This document shows positions 1 to 9,238 of a stretch of DNA of 64,000 nucleotides, piece by piece. Origin of the DNA: DAIDKA01 sp963708865 (lineage in GTDB: Bacteria; Pseudomonadota; Gammaproteobacteria; Steroidobacterales; Steroidobacteraceae); assembly GCA_963708865.1 (NCBI GenBank), contig CAVPUC010000009.1:1-64000 (forward strand), in the 5' to 3' direction. The notes under the pieces are model-generated. The model worked only from the letters and a program-made list of their open reading frames with translations, searched no databases and had not been told where the DNA came from. Each line of letters opens with the position of its first letter. Within the stretch, counting starts at the first letter, position 1. The position numbers and the translations under genes are program-made.

Positions 1-17
1 AATGGGCACTCCGGCGA

Positions 18-1508
18 TCAGCCGTCCGGGTCCGCGCCTGCTTCACTCGCAACCCGTGCCCGCAGCGAGGCTCCCTCATCCGGACTCAACGCACGAAACC
101 ACAAGATGGAGGCCAAGGCGATCGCTGCCATGACTGCGAGAGTGAGTCTGAACTCCCACAGTGCGGGGACCCGGCTGACCGACCCCGCGGAGATCCAATG
201 CCCTACCGCCAGCAGGATGGACGCAATGGAGACTGCCAGACCATTACTGGCCTGCTGCACGATGTTCCACAGGACCGAAGCGGAGCTGAGCTGCTCGGCG
301 GGTACATCGGCGAAGGCCAGCGTGGAAAGACTGCTGAAGAGTACCGACCGGCACATGCCACCGACCAGGAGTAGGCCGGCAGTCACGCCGAGAGAGGTGC
401 GAGTGCTGAGCCCGGTGCAGGCCAAAAGCGCCGCGCTCATGCAAATAGTGGTGATGATGATGACTCGGCGATAACCGCCGACCTCCAGGATGCGTGCGAC
501 CAAGCCCTTGAAGATCAGGTCTCCGCCATTTAGGGCGAGGAGCATTAGTCCCGCACCCAACGCGCTGTAGCCCAAGGCCAGCTGGAACATCAGCGGCAGC
601 ACGAAGGACATCGCCCGGATGGGCAGTCGCACCAGGGCGCCCCCGGTTATGGTGGAGATCCGGTAGCTTTTTATCGCGACGACATCCAGGGCAATGATGG
701 GATGCGGATGGGCTCGTAGGTGCCGTAAGGTCAGCACGCCGATCAGAATTCCCGCCGCCAGCAGGGCCCCAGGCAACGCCCATTTCAGCGGATCCCCGCC
801 CAATAATACGGTCGCGTAAAGAATGGGCGTGGTAGCTAGGGCAAACAAGCCGTATCCGCGAAAGTCGAACGGCTTGTCGCGGATCGCAGCGGTGACGGGA
901 ATGAATTTCATCACCGCCGCAGCGCCGACCATGGCCACGGGAATGTTGAGCAGAAAGATCCACCGCCACGAGGCGTATTCGGTAAGCAGGCCGCCCAGCG
1001 CCGGACCCAAGGTCGGTGCCAGCAGCATGGAGGTGCTGCTGATGGTAGTGGCGCGCAGCAGCAGATGGCGTGGCGTGGCCCGCAAGAGTACTAATCGAGA
1101 CACGGGCGTCATGATGGCCGCAGCCGCGCCCTGCAGGGCCCGTGCCGCCGTGAATTGCGCGAGCGAGGTGCAAGCTGCACACAGCACTGAAGTCAGCGCA
1201 AACATCACAATCGATGCGGCGAACACGCGCTTCGCACCCCATCGATCGGCAATCCAGCCACTTGCGGGAATGACGGCGACCTGCACCATGAGATAGGAGG
1301 TGATTCCGGCGGTGACGGCCACCGCCGGCACGTGGAAGCTCGCGCCCATGCTAGGCATGGCCAATACCACCACCGCCCCGTCTAGTTGCGCCATGAACAT
1401 GGCGCAGGCCACGATGAGCGCTATGGCGACATCGTGCGCTGGGGGAGAACTGAGCGGATCAGGGTTGTTACGGACCACTCGGACAAGTTCTTTCGGAATT
1501 CTCCGCAA
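18..1508 (-). CDS. MFS drug-exporter-type transporter (DHA2/EmrB-QacA-like)
   Basis: This gene encodes an inner-membrane major facilitator of about 496 residues with roughly 12-14 hydrophobic segments. The first helix contains the AQLDGAVVVLAMPSM stretch; an acidic residue in helix 1 is typical of DHA2 proton-coupled multidrug exporters. A loop of type GWIADRWGAKRV (MFS motif A) follows helix 2, and a proline/glycine-rich LAPTLGPALGGLL stretch resembles antiporter motif C. The frame opens at a TTG; in-frame GTG codons just downstream are alternatives, so the first 20 or so residues are uncertain. No membrane-fusion (EmrA) partner or adjacent regulator is seen. The substrate cannot be told from the sequence. 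Confidence 0.88.
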   Translation of the reverse strand: MRRIPKELVRVVRNNPDPLSSPPAHDVAIALIVACAMFMAQLDGAVVVLAMPSMGASFHVPAVAVTAGITSYLMVQVAVIPASGWIADRWGAKRVFAASIVMFALTSVLCAACTSLAQFTAARALQGAAAAIMTPVSRLVLLRATPRHLLLRATTISSTSMLLAPTLGPALGGLLTEYASWRWIFLLNIPVAMVGAAAVMKFIPVTAAIRDKPFDFRGYGLFALATTPILYATVLLGGDPLKWALPGALLAAGILIGVLTLRHLRAHPHPIIALDVVAIKSYRISTITGGALVRLPIRAMSFVLPLMFQLALGYSALGAGLMLLALNGGDLIFKGLVARILEVGGYRRVIIITTICMSAALLACTGLSTRTSLGVTAGLLLVGGMCRSVLFSSLSTLAFADVPAEQLSSASVLWNIVQQASNGLAVSIASILLAVGHWISAGSVSRVPALWEFRLTLAVMAAIALASILWFRALSPDEGASLRARVASEAGADPDG

Positions 1509-1966
1509 CGCGGCTCAATACCGGGGCAGCGTCGCTGCACCAGGCAGCAGCGATGGCCAATACCCTTTGTGTACTCATACTCCCTCCGATTACCAGTTCT
1601 TACCATAGGTGCTCAGCGACACGGAATTAATTTTGCTCAAAGCGCGGCACGAATACTTCCGGATCACAGCTCTCGCAGTACAGGAATCCGGGGATCTGAT
1701 GCTAGTCGCGCCAGCGCAGAAATTCTTCCGCTCGGCCGATTCCACCACGTCGTCTGTACCGACCTGCAGGATCATTGATTTAGGCTTCCGGTCGGTCGCG
1801 GTTGATCACCATCGTGATCCGGATGTCCTCAGTTGCCGATCCAAGCGTGCGGTAGAGGCCTCCTCGGTGAAGGGCATCTCACCCGCATACTCGACACCCC
1901 ACCAGTCGGCACTCTATTTATTGGGGGCGCCCGGTTCGCTGCGCTACGGCGTCTCGCGGTGGCGAA
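1509..1966. other. Gap without recognised gene
   Basis: About 460 bases lie between the MFS gene start and the 3' end of the sensor kinase gene. Open frames here are short and show no family resemblance. On the minus strand around 1630-1690 a short run reading GFLYCESCDPEVF looks protein-like but is bounded by stops, so it may be a remnant. The promoter for the MFS gene should lie here, but no clear box was identified. Confidence 0.4.
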
Positions 1967-2913
1967 CTATCGGGATAAAGGTCTCATGCGAGTCATCAGC
2001 TGTCTCAAGGCATCATAGTCGACCGGTTTCACCAAGTGCGCATCGAATCCGGAAGCCGCCGCCCGCTGCCTGTCCTCAGGACGTCCGTAACCGCTGAGTG
2101 CCACAACGACAATCCACGGGTGAGTGGCCTTAATGCGTTGGACGACTTCATATCCGCTTATTCTGGGAAGGCCAATATCCAGCAAAACCCAATCCGGCTT
2201 AAATTGTTCGACCTCCGCAAGGCCAGCCTCCGACGTGTATACGGCCTTGACATCATGTCCATCGATTTCAAGTAGCGTCGCCATCGAATCGGCGGCATCA
2301 CTGTTATCGTCTATTACGAGCATCCGCCGCTTAGCACTGCCCTCTCCCAATTGCGCTACCCGAGGAGACGCTTCCACCGTTGTGAGTGGAAGACGGATTG
2401 CAAATGCCGCCCCTCGGCCGACTCCGTCGCTTGAAGCCGTCACGTGTCCCCCGTGCATTTCGATTAATTGCTTAACGACGGAAAGACCGATGCCAAGCCC
2501 CCCGTCCGATCTGTCGAGCGATCTATGTCCTTGCACGAAAAGGTCGAACAGAGTTGGCAATAAGTCGGCAGCAATGCCGATGCCGGTGTCGGTCACTTCG
2601 ATAATTGCGTGGTCATTCTCGATTCGAGAGTTGATGTAAATATCACCATTGACCGGGGTAAACTTCGCCGCATTGGTCAATAGGTTCGCGATACATTGCG
2701 TCAGGCGGACCTTGTCCGCGCGCACGAAAATAGACAATCCTTCTTGGGTCACGCTCAGGCGGTGCTTGCGCTCCTTGATCAGGGGTTCAACCGCCTCGAC
2801 AGCCATTTGGACGCACGCTTGTATCGCTACGGTCTCGCGCCTAAGTTCAATGCGGCCCTGCGTGATTCGCGCTACTTCCAGCAAATCGTCAAGCAATCGC
2901 GAGAGCTGATCGG
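1967..2913 (-). CDS. Hybrid sensor histidine kinase, 3' part (ATPase + receiver)
   Basis: This is the C-terminal part of a hybrid histidine kinase, read in a different frame from its N-terminal part (2911-4164). It continues the dimerisation helix (LDDLLEVARITQGRIELR). It then carries an HATPase_c domain with N box (LLTNAAKFT), G1 box (DTGIGI) and G2 box (GGLGIGLSVV). A terminal receiver domain follows, starting RRMLVIDDNSDAAD, with phosphoacceptor Asp in VLLDIGLP and Lys in LVKPVD. At about 2911-2916 the sequence reads CAACC where CAAACC would join the frames as RQTDQLSRLLDDLLE, so one A appears to be missing from a short A run. Either the gene is a pseudogene or the base was lost in sequencing. 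Confidence 0.88.
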
Positions 2914-4164
2914 TTGGCGTTTGAGCACCCCCGCGTACTCAATGAGACGCTCATCGGATGAGTATCGGGAAAGAATTTCTGCGATATTTCGGATAGGGGC
3001 CACCGGGTTGCGCAGTTCGTGCGCAAGCATCGCAATGAATTCGTCCTTACGGTGGTCGGCCTCACGCAAAGCCGCCTCCAGTTGCTTCAACTCAGTGATA
3101 TCGCGGGTCACGCCCGATACGGCGACGACCTCGCCATCGGCACCGAGGACCGGTACAAGTAGATAATCGTAGTGTCGAGGACCGGAAGTTCCCGTAAATG
3201 GGACCTGGCCTCTGACGGGCTTCTTGGTGGCTATGACCTGGTCAATCTCGCGGTCGTGCATTGCAGCGTGCCAGGGCTCGTAGCCCAGCTCAAGGCAGTT
3301 CTTGCCAATGGCCTCCTCGCGCGGCCTGCCCCACAGCCTAAGCAGACCCTCGTTGGCGTAAACAAACCGATGATCCAGTCCGAATACGTACGCGAGATCC
3401 GGTGTGTTCGTGAGGATGGCTTCGTATATTTGTTTTTGATTCGCTATCTCAATCGCGTGCCTGGAATCCAGCTCGGATCGCGCATCCTTCAGCGCGCGGT
3501 TTAGCTCCTCCAACTGCCGATGTCGCTGGTGTAGCTCGCAAAGCACCGCCACCTTGCTGCGTAGGATTTCCGGGACGATGGGCACCGAAATATAGTCGAT
3601 GGCGCCCACTTCATAGCCCTTGAGCTGGTCAAGTGCCGTGACCTCATGGCCGGTAACAAAAATGATCGGGGTGCGTTCCAGGCGCGGGTGTCCACGGATG
3701 AGCCTTGCCACTTCGAAGCCGTCCAAGCCCGGCATGCAGACATCGAGCAATACGGCAGCGAAATCGAGCTTCAGAAGCTGCTGGAGCGCCTCGTCCCCCG
3801 ATAAGGTCCGGATGCATTGAACATCAAGCCCCGCCAGCATGGCGTCGTAGGCCAATAGACGGGCGGGTTGATCATCGACCAGCAATATCCGCGGTCGGGA
3901 ATCAATAAGAGCTGCGACCCCGGTCTTTCCCGAGCCAGCCGATGCCTCCGTGTGCCTAAGGTCACCATCCGTCTCCTCCCCTTGGACCAATTTTTCGCAG
4001 CTGCCTTCTGAACCCGACGCTCCGTTGTTAGCGAGTCGTTGATGGATCTGAACAATTTCGCTTGCTATGCAGCATTCATAAATATGCTTTCTTGATGTAG
4101 GACATATCCGCGTGCCGTGTAGTCGTTGGCTTAGGATTGTTTTCGGACTACCGTTCGCTGTCAT
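2911..4164 (-). CDS. Hybrid sensor histidine kinase, 5' part (receiver + PAS + HisKA)
   Basis: The N-terminal part has a receiver domain (RPRILLVDDQPARL, phosphoacceptor Asp in VLLDVCMPGLDG), a short coiled linker, and a PAS domain (LTNTPDLAYVFGLDHRFVYA) with a PAC-like tail. The HisKA H box (FIAMLAHELRNPVAPI) follows. Receiver-PAS-HisKA-HATPase-receiver is a common layout for soluble two-component hybrids. No transmembrane segment is seen, so a cytoplasmic sensor is inferred. The start is uncertain: the frame is open to 4380, but that would run into the ArsB-type gene. ATG at 4164 is one option. A better ribosome site (GGGGAGG) precedes an ATG at 3968 in another frame, so a second frameshift near 3950 is possible. 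The frame ends prematurely at the frameshift near 2915. Confidence 0.85.
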
Positions 4165-4256
4165 CGCACGGAATCGGGCGTCGCGGGCATCCGGGTTCGC
4201 GGCCGCCGACGGTGTCGGTCGGGGAGAGTTCTGCCGGATCTCCATTTTGGGCGAAA

Positions 4257-5519
4257 TCAGCGACTCCACAGGAAGATCAGGAGCGACACGATGAGCGCAG
4301 TTGGCATGACCAGGCATCCCTGACGCAAGAAATCCCAGGCGCTGACCGCTTGCCCCTCCCGACGAAGCGCCACCAGCCACAAAATGGTCGCTAGCGATCC
4401 GGTCACCGAAAGATTCGGTCCAACATCCACACCGATCAACGCGGCCCCGGTTACCTGTGGCGAAAGGTGAGCGCTCGTTGCCACCGAACCTGCCAACAGC
4501 CCCAATGGCAAGTTATTGAACACATTGCACAGCACTGCGAGTGCCGCGCCGAGGGCGATCGGGGTGACAGTCGGTGCCGTCCGGGATACCGATGGCAGAA
4601 AGGTGTTCAGCGGTTCTAGAAGACCCGTCCCCTCAACCCCCTGCACGAGCACGAACAACCCTGCCACCAACGGCAGCACGCTCCAGGAGATGTCCTTTGC
4701 GATCGTCCAGGGTGACAGCCGACTGACAATCACGATCGCTAAGGCAGTGGCCAGGCCCGCCAGAAACGTCGGCAGGCCCAGCTGCCAATCAAGGCTTGAG
4801 GCGACGAGCAGGACGATAGCCGTCAGCGCAATGCCACCGGCCACCAGCCGTCCACCGCGCGACAGGGTGGGTAACGTGATTTCACGCAGGATTTTATCCT
4901 TCAGGTCGGCGCGCTGAGTGTGCCGCAGCACAATGAATGTGACCAGGATGGAGGCAACCGAGGCGAAACCGAACTGCGACAGCCAGACGCCCAGAGACGG
5001 CATGTGGGAGCCGTACACCACCAGATTCGCGGGATTCGAAATCGGAAGAACGAAGCTGGCGGCATTGGCTATAAATGCGCAGATGAACAACACAGGGAGC
5101 GGTTTGGCCCTGGCCTTTTTGGCAGCCGCGTATACCGCCGGGGTCAAGACCACCGCGGTGGCATCATTCGACAAAAAGACTGTCACGACGATCCCGACAA
5201 TGTAGATCAGCCCGAAGAGCCGCACGGCAGACCCCTTCGAGTGCTTGACGGCCACCGCGGCAAGCCAATCGAAGAGTCCTTCATGCCGGGCCAGCTCCGC
5301 TAGCACCATCATTCCGATCAAGAAGAGATAAACATCCTGACCCCGCCGCACCGCGACGCCCGCCGCTGTCAGGGAGATCAGCCCAAAACCTACCAAAGCA
5401 AGCGCCCCGAGGATCGCCCACACTGCTTCGGGGAACTTCCCAGGCCGGATAACCACTCCGGCTACTGCTAAGACGGCGATGCCCAGGGTCGCGCCATTGG
5501 CGGGGATGTCAGGCATCAC
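4257..5519 (-). CDS. ArsB-type arsenite/anion permease (SLC13/NhaD superfamily)
   Basis: This is an inner-membrane carrier of about 420 residues with 10-12 hydrophobic segments. Characteristic stretches are FLSNDATAVVLTPAVYAAA, PISNPANLVVYGSHMP, CNVFNNLPLGLLAGSVA and IGVDVGPNLSVTGSLATILW, which match ArsB-type arsenite pumps and related anion carriers of the ion transporter superfamily. The two NDATAVV/NNLPLGL half-sites reflect the internal duplication of this fold. Start is GTG at 5519 or, more likely, ATG at 5516. No arsR, arsC or other ars gene lies nearby, so arsenite as substrate is inferred from family only. Its 3' end lies about 90 bases from the nearest plausible kinase start. Confidence 0.86.
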   Translation of the reverse strand: MMPDIPANGATLGIAVLAVAGVVIRPGKFPEAVWAILGALALVGFGLISLTAAGVAVRRGQDVYLFLIGMMVLAELARHEGLFDWLAAVAVKHSKGSAVRLFGLIYIVGIVVTVFLSNDATAVVLTPAVYAAAKKARAKPLPVLFICAFIANAASFVLPISNPANLVVYGSHMPSLGVWLSQFGFASVASILVTFIVLRHTQRADLKDKILREITLPTLSRGGRLVAGGIALTAIVLLVASSLDWQLGLPTFLAGLATALAIVIVSRLSPWTIAKDISWSVLPLVAGLFVLVQGVEGTGLLEPLNTFLPSVSRTAPTVTPIALGAALAVLCNVFNNLPLGLLAGSVATSAHLSPQVTGAALIGVDVGPNLSVTGSLATILWLVALRREGQAVSAWDFLRQGCLVMPTALIVSLLIFLWSR

Positions 5520-5928
5520 AAGGTGGATACCAAGATGTGAGTCTTCGGCATGGCATTGGCATCAACATGGGGGGCGGACTGGACAACCGACAACGAGTGT
5601 CCGCTATTTGGACAGTGTGGGAAACAAAACCACCCGCATCGCCATGGCCGGCGGCCGCGTATTGTTATTCTCATTCACCTCACCGTGCTGTCAACGGGCG
5701 AACGCCCCTTTGTGAGTGCCTTTATTGCCGCCTGCTCAAAAACCCAGAGCCCGCGGGCCGCAACTCAAGCTGAAATCCAGGGTCGGCGCCTACGGGAGCG
5801 GCGCATGACCGTGCTGGGCACCCCTCTTCTTGAAGCGCGGAAAGTCCATCGCGTGCCCGTTGAAGGAGCACCGCGGTCGCTAATGCGGCGGCCGATGCAT
5901 CAGCTCCGTCCCAACGCAGTCTCGGCGG
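5520..5928. other. Gap without recognised gene
   Basis: About 400 bases lie between the start of the ArsB-type gene and the MFS remnant. Short open frames exist on both strands, but none has a ribosome site plus recognisable protein character. It may hold the arsB-type promoter and the lost 5' end of the MFS remnant. Confidence 0.35.
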
Positions 5929-6335
5929 CCTGATTTGCTCAATTTCTTTCTGGCCGATGTGCAAAGCGGTGTGGGACCCTTCCTCGCGATCTATCTCGCA
6001 AGCGCTGGTGGAATGAACAGACGATCGGCATCGCGCTCACCGGTGGCGGCATAGCAGTGATTGCGGATCTGACGAAAGGCTTGGGACGGTTCAATCGGAA
6101 GTTGGGCGCCGCCACCACTGCCGTAGGGATCGGCACTGCACTTAGCCAGTCTGTTGCCGGCGGAATCGTGCACCGCTTTGGCTACCCTGCAGGATTTCTA
6201 TTCCCGGCAGGCATGTCCACGCTGGCGTTCATTTTGCTGTGGCTGGGTGTGCCGGAAACCCGGCCCCATCGAAGTGAAGGAATGACTGAGCATCCGCCAC
6301 GATATCCAGCCGTGCAGACGGATATTTCTATCTAG
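5929..6335 (+). pseudogene. MFS transporter remnant with large internal deletion
   Basis: Two ends of one MFS transporter are fused here. Bases 5935-6005 read LLNFFLADVQSGVGPFLAIY, the first helix of a known MFS subgroup. After a one-base frame change near 6005 the sequence reads WWNEQTIGIALTGGGIA. It then passes directly into VIADLTKGLGRFN and LGAATTAVGIGTALSQSVAG, which belong to the second half of such proteins, ending in the last helix and PETRP. A complete protein of this type has about 400 residues; roughly 130 remain and most of the central helices are missing. No start codon or ribosome site precedes it. The gene is dead. The identification rests on recalled family sequence. Confidence 0.75.
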
Positions 6336-6630
6336 CCCTAAGGTGTCGGAGCCCGTAAACATCATGATGGCACCTGCCGCGTGTCTGAAATCGCGGCTGT
6401 TGTCGGAAAGTTCGGCGCCGGTACTGCCGCGCTGAAGTTCATGGGTAGTTTTGCCCAAAATCTGACAGCGCCGAAGGACATTTGCCTGACGGAGCTGCAG
6501 CGGTCAACCCTTAAAATCCGTCCCCAGTGTCGGGACAATCCCTTCATTCTTCCGGAGCGTAGCTGGACATCCTGCGAGTTCGCGCGATGGCTGGCTGCAT
6601 TCGGGGCCAACCCTTTAGGAGGTCTGTTTT

Positions 6631-6804
6631 ATGAGCACGCGCTTCGCGGTAACTATGTGTCTCGCCCTCGTCGCATTAGTGAGCGGATGCAATCGTCAAC
6701 CCTCCGATCAGTCATCCTCCGCGGCGACCGCAGTGCCATCGGATCAAACCTCCGCGCCCCAGGACCAAGCCGGCTCCGCCCCGGGGTCGCAGCCCTCCCC
6801 TTAG
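6631..6804 (+). CDS. Small secreted lipoprotein (57 aa)
   Basis: A short gene has an excellent ribosome site (AGGAGG, 8 bases before ATG). The protein begins MSTRFAVTMCLALVALVSGC, a signal peptide with lipobox LVSGC, so Cys20 should be lipidated after signal peptidase II cleavage. The mature part is about 38 residues, rich in Ser, Gln, Ala and Pro, with no fold visible. It ends TAG 27 bases before the DUF1810 gene and may share its transcript. Function is unknown; small entericidin-like lipoproteins are comparable in size only. Confidence 0.72.
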   Translation: MSTRFAVTMCLALVALVSGCNRQPSDQSSSAATAVPSDQTSAPQDQAGSAPGSQPSP

Positions 6805-6831
6805 TTAGAAAGAGGGCAGAGAGGCGCTCGG

Positions 6832-7260
6832 GTGAGCCCAGACTTACAGCGGTTCTTGGACGCTCAGGAACCGGTCTACGATCAGGCCTGCAGGGAGCTT
6901 CGCGAAGGCAAGAAGCGCTCACACTGGATGTGGTTCATCTTCCCCCAACTGGCGGGGCTCGGCCATAGCACCATGGCACGCCGATACGCGATTGCCGATC
7001 GTGCCCATGCCGAGGTGTATTTGGCTCATTCCGTCCTCGGGGCGAGGTTACTGGAATGCGCGGCGCTCGTCACTGGACACAAAGGTCTCACCGCACTGCA
7101 AATCTTCGGCTCCCCGGACTATCTCAAGCTGCACTCATCGTTGACGCTGTTTCACGCAGTGGCCCCCGATGAACCGATATTCAACCAAGCGCTGCGTCTG
7201 CTGTACGGTGGTAAACCGGACGATGCCACCATGAAGCTCCTGCGCGGCGAGGTTCCATGA
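6832..7260 (+). CDS. DUF1810 family protein
   Basis: The 142-residue soluble protein starts at GTG. It matches the DUF1810 family pattern: an N-terminal LQRFLDAQEPVYDQACREL, then KRSHWMWFIFPQLAGLGHS, then RYAI and a C-terminal FGSPDYLKLHSSLTLF with an LLYGGKPD-type ending. The length is normal for the family, whose biochemical function is not established. It follows the small lipoprotein gene on the same strand. Confidence 0.88.
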   Translation: MSPDLQRFLDAQEPVYDQACRELREGKKRSHWMWFIFPQLAGLGHSTMARRYAIADRAHAEVYLAHSVLGARLLECAALVTGHKGLTALQIFGSPDYLKLHSSLTLFHAVAPDEPIFNQALRLLYGGKPDDATMKLLRGEVP

Positions 7261-7348
7261 GGAGTGAACCGGTCGCTCTACATCTTTTGGTTTGGGCAGG
7301 ACTGACGGATTGTCCCGGGCGCGGCACGCGCCAGCGGTACGAGTTGCC

Positions 7349-7648
7349 TCATGCGTCAACATCCGCCGTGTTATCCACACGGGACCGCGACCCGGGACAC
7401 CGGCGCCGTTCATTCCCCTGGAACCGCTCAGTATCGATCGGCTCAGGATAATCGGTCAGGTAGATCGCCTCAGCACCCTTGCCGAGATGTTGGATGCGGT
7501 ATTGCACGCCGAAATGGGCTTGCTCTGTCGGGGTGACTGTACAGCCGCGCTTTCGGCGATCAGCAAGTAGCACACGTAGCCACTCCAAGCCGTCTGCCAT
7601 CGAGGCCTGAGGATACGTCATTCCATTCATTACAAGAGTTACCGCCAT
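7349..7648 (-). CDS. Hypothetical protein (99 aa)
   Basis: ATG at 7648 is preceded by GGGAGG with good spacing on the minus strand, which argues for a real gene. The product begins MAVTLVMNGMTYPQASMADG and has an amphipathic LEWLRVLLADRRKR segment. It looks soluble and small. No family is recognised. It is convergent with the DUF1810 gene, whose stop lies about 90 bases away. Confidence 0.5.
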   Translation of the reverse strand: MAVTLVMNGMTYPQASMADGLEWLRVLLADRRKRGCTVTPTEQAHFGVQYRIQHLGKGAEAIYLTDYPEPIDTERFQGNERRRCPGSRSRVDNTADVDA

Positions 7649-7973
7649 GTTCGGCCTCCCGTTGCGATGGGAGAAAATGATCTTGTCGGAGCAATCACGG
7701 GTCCATTCGGTTTTCGTGCGCTTATCGCGTAGTCTTTTTCCGATACATCGTCTGACCGAGCGGTCTGGCTTTCGACACGCAATGCTCTGGAAACAGAAAC
7801 CTGTGCCGCGGCAATGTCCTGCAAAGCCCCCCGCCAAGCACGCCGGTCCTGCTCACGGCTCAACGCACGCAGATACAGGGTTGGACTAAGCGCGGATTAC
7901 ACCCCGGAAAGGCATTCACTTTTGGAAGTTAACCGTTATGCTTTGCGCTCGGAAACAATATGGAAGCCTCACA
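7649..7973. other. Divergent intergenic region
   Basis: About 325 bases separate the minus-strand small gene from the plus-strand DUF3761 gene and should carry the promoters of both. No convincing gene or operator was found. Confidence 0.35.
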
Positions 7974-8312
7974 ATGAACAAAACGATCCTGGTTGGCCTG
8001 CTGCTCGGCGGATTGGCGATAGTCGATGTGGCCGCAGCGCAGATACCGTCCAGCGCCCCTGCCGGCGTAACGGGTCAGTGCAAAGATGGCACGTATTGGA
8101 CCAGTCCCACCAAGCAAGGCGCGTGCAGCGGACACCAGGGGATTAAGACCTGGTACATCGGTGCTGGCCTCGTTTGGGTGGACTCTACGTCCCACGTATA
8201 TCACTGCGCGACGGACCAGTGGTATGGCAAGACCAAGTCTGGCGCCTATCTAACTGAAGCGGCCGCTATTGCTGAAGGTGATCATGCCGACCATGGCAAA
8301 CCTTGCCATTAG
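7974..8312 (+). CDS. DUF3761-like secreted protein
   Basis: The ATG at 7974 is preceded by GGAAG. The 112-residue product has a signal peptide (MNKTILVGLLLGGLAIV, then DVAAAQ). Its mature domain has the DUF3761 pattern: a GQCKDGTYWTSP/GACSGHQGIKTWY segment, a linker, then VYHCATDQWYGKTKSGAYLT and a closing GKPC. The paired cysteines suggest disulfides in the periplasm. Function of the family is unknown. An in-frame ATG at 7938 would add 12 residues that spoil the signal peptide, so 7974 is preferred. Confidence 0.82.
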   Translation: MNKTILVGLLLGGLAIVDVAAAQIPSSAPAGVTGQCKDGTYWTSPTKQGACSGHQGIKTWYIGAGLVWVDSTSHVYHCATDQWYGKTKSGAYLTEAAAIAEGDHADHGKPCH

Positions 8313-8392
8313 CGCCGGGCGCGGATCCGAAACGCGCCCGGGCGCTGCATCGAAGCGGCGCGGCCAAATTGCTGTGACGTTATTGCGGCCCT

Positions 8393-8422
8393 AAAAAAAG
8401 GCGGGAGATATTCCTCCCGCCT
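8393..8422 (-). terminator. Rho-independent terminator of the KGG gene
   Basis: AGGCGGGAG (8399-8407) pairs with CTCCCGCCT (8414-8422) around a six-base loop. On the minus strand the stem is followed by a run of seven T (complement of 8393-8399). It lies 30 bases past the stop of the KGG gene. Confidence 0.85.
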
Positions 8423-8451
8423 TTGCCGCTTCTGCCGGGCGACGCTTCGGA

Positions 8452-8814
8452 TCAGCGGCCGCCGTGCGAATTCTGGCCGCCTTTGCGGCCCGCTTCGCTG
8501 GCCTTTTCCCGATCATTGGCGAAATTGCTCGATTCGCCACGCGGGCTCGCGGACTCCTTGCCTTCATTGTCTTCCGACGCGTCCGAGGCTGACTGCTGGG
8601 AAGTGGACTTCGAGCCTTGGGTTGCACCGCCCCGCGCCTCACTTCCCACTTCACGCTCTTGACCGGCGCGACCGCTGCCTTCGCTCGAACTACCTTGATG
8701 CGAATTCTGGCCGCCTTTGCGGCCCGCTTCTCGGGCCTTCTCGGGATTATTGGCAAAATTGCCCGACCCGCCGCGTGTGCTGCCGGTTGATTCGCTGTTG
8801 CGCTCATTGGTCAT
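8452..8814 (-). CDS. KGG-repeat general stress protein
   Basis: The 120-residue, very hydrophilic protein has two copies of the stress-induced KGG motif, each of type NFANNPEKAREAGRKGGQNS, one near residues 18-39 and one at the C-terminus. A Ser/Gly/Glu-rich low-complexity linker lies between them. These proteins resemble GsiB and Con-10 hydrophilins and are usually induced by osmotic or general stress. AAGGAG stands seven bases before ATG at 8814. The gene is single and ends at a strong terminator. Confidence 0.86.
   Translation of the reverse strand: MTNERNSESTGSTRGGSGNFANNPEKAREAGRKGGQNSHQGSSSEGSGRAGQEREVGSEARGGATQGSKSTSQQSASDASEDNEGKESASPRGESSNFANDREKASEAGRKGGQNSHGGR
8468..8730. repeat. 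Direct DNA repeat inside the KGG gene
   Basis: Bases beginning GCGAATTCTGGCCGCCTTTG occur at about 8466 and again at about 8700. The copies stay nearly identical for about 30 bases and remain similar for about 30 more. They encode the two KGG motifs and indicate an internal duplication. Confidence 0.8.
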
Positions 8815-9238
8815 GATTGAACTCCTTGTGCAAAACAACTCAATATCGCCAGTACGCGGAGGAATGATGGCGCGGGGCTGGAGTTGCAATGAGCGGGTTC
8901 ATTCTCATCTAGGCGTAAGATTTTACCGTCGGCGCCAGCAACGGCTGCGCCGTAGTCTAAACGTCGATGCATTCGCTTCGGGTGAAACGAAACGGTCCTC
9001 CTGTGCTCTTATTCCTTCCGATCGCTCTCTTCCGATCATGATGCTGTTGAAATGGGTTATCCAACGATCGACGCGGTATTGTTAATTTTGACGGCCCGCA
9101 CCAGGCGGCGATCCTATGTGTCCGAGGCCTCAGCGCCGTTGGATTTAAGGGACCCGGTGGCTTGTTGGTACTTTTCGCCAATTCGCCGCGCTATTGCTGG
9201 CCGACTCTTTACTGCATCGTCGGCGCTCAACGGGACCC
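8815..9238. other. Intergenic region upstream of the KGG gene
   Basis: About 420 bases without a supported gene. The region is richer in A/T runs than its surroundings and should contain the KGG stress promoter. No sigma-factor boxes could be assigned with confidence. Confidence 0.35.

Noticed and set aside
7639..7863. 74-codon minus-strand frame MSREQDRRAW
   Set aside because: It overlaps the better-supported gene at 7349-7648 in another frame and has no ribosome site or family resemblance.
8391..8807. Alternative minus-strand frame over the KGG gene
   Set aside because: It runs through the terminator and yields Arg/Ala-rich sequence; the KGG frame has the ribosome site and known motifs.
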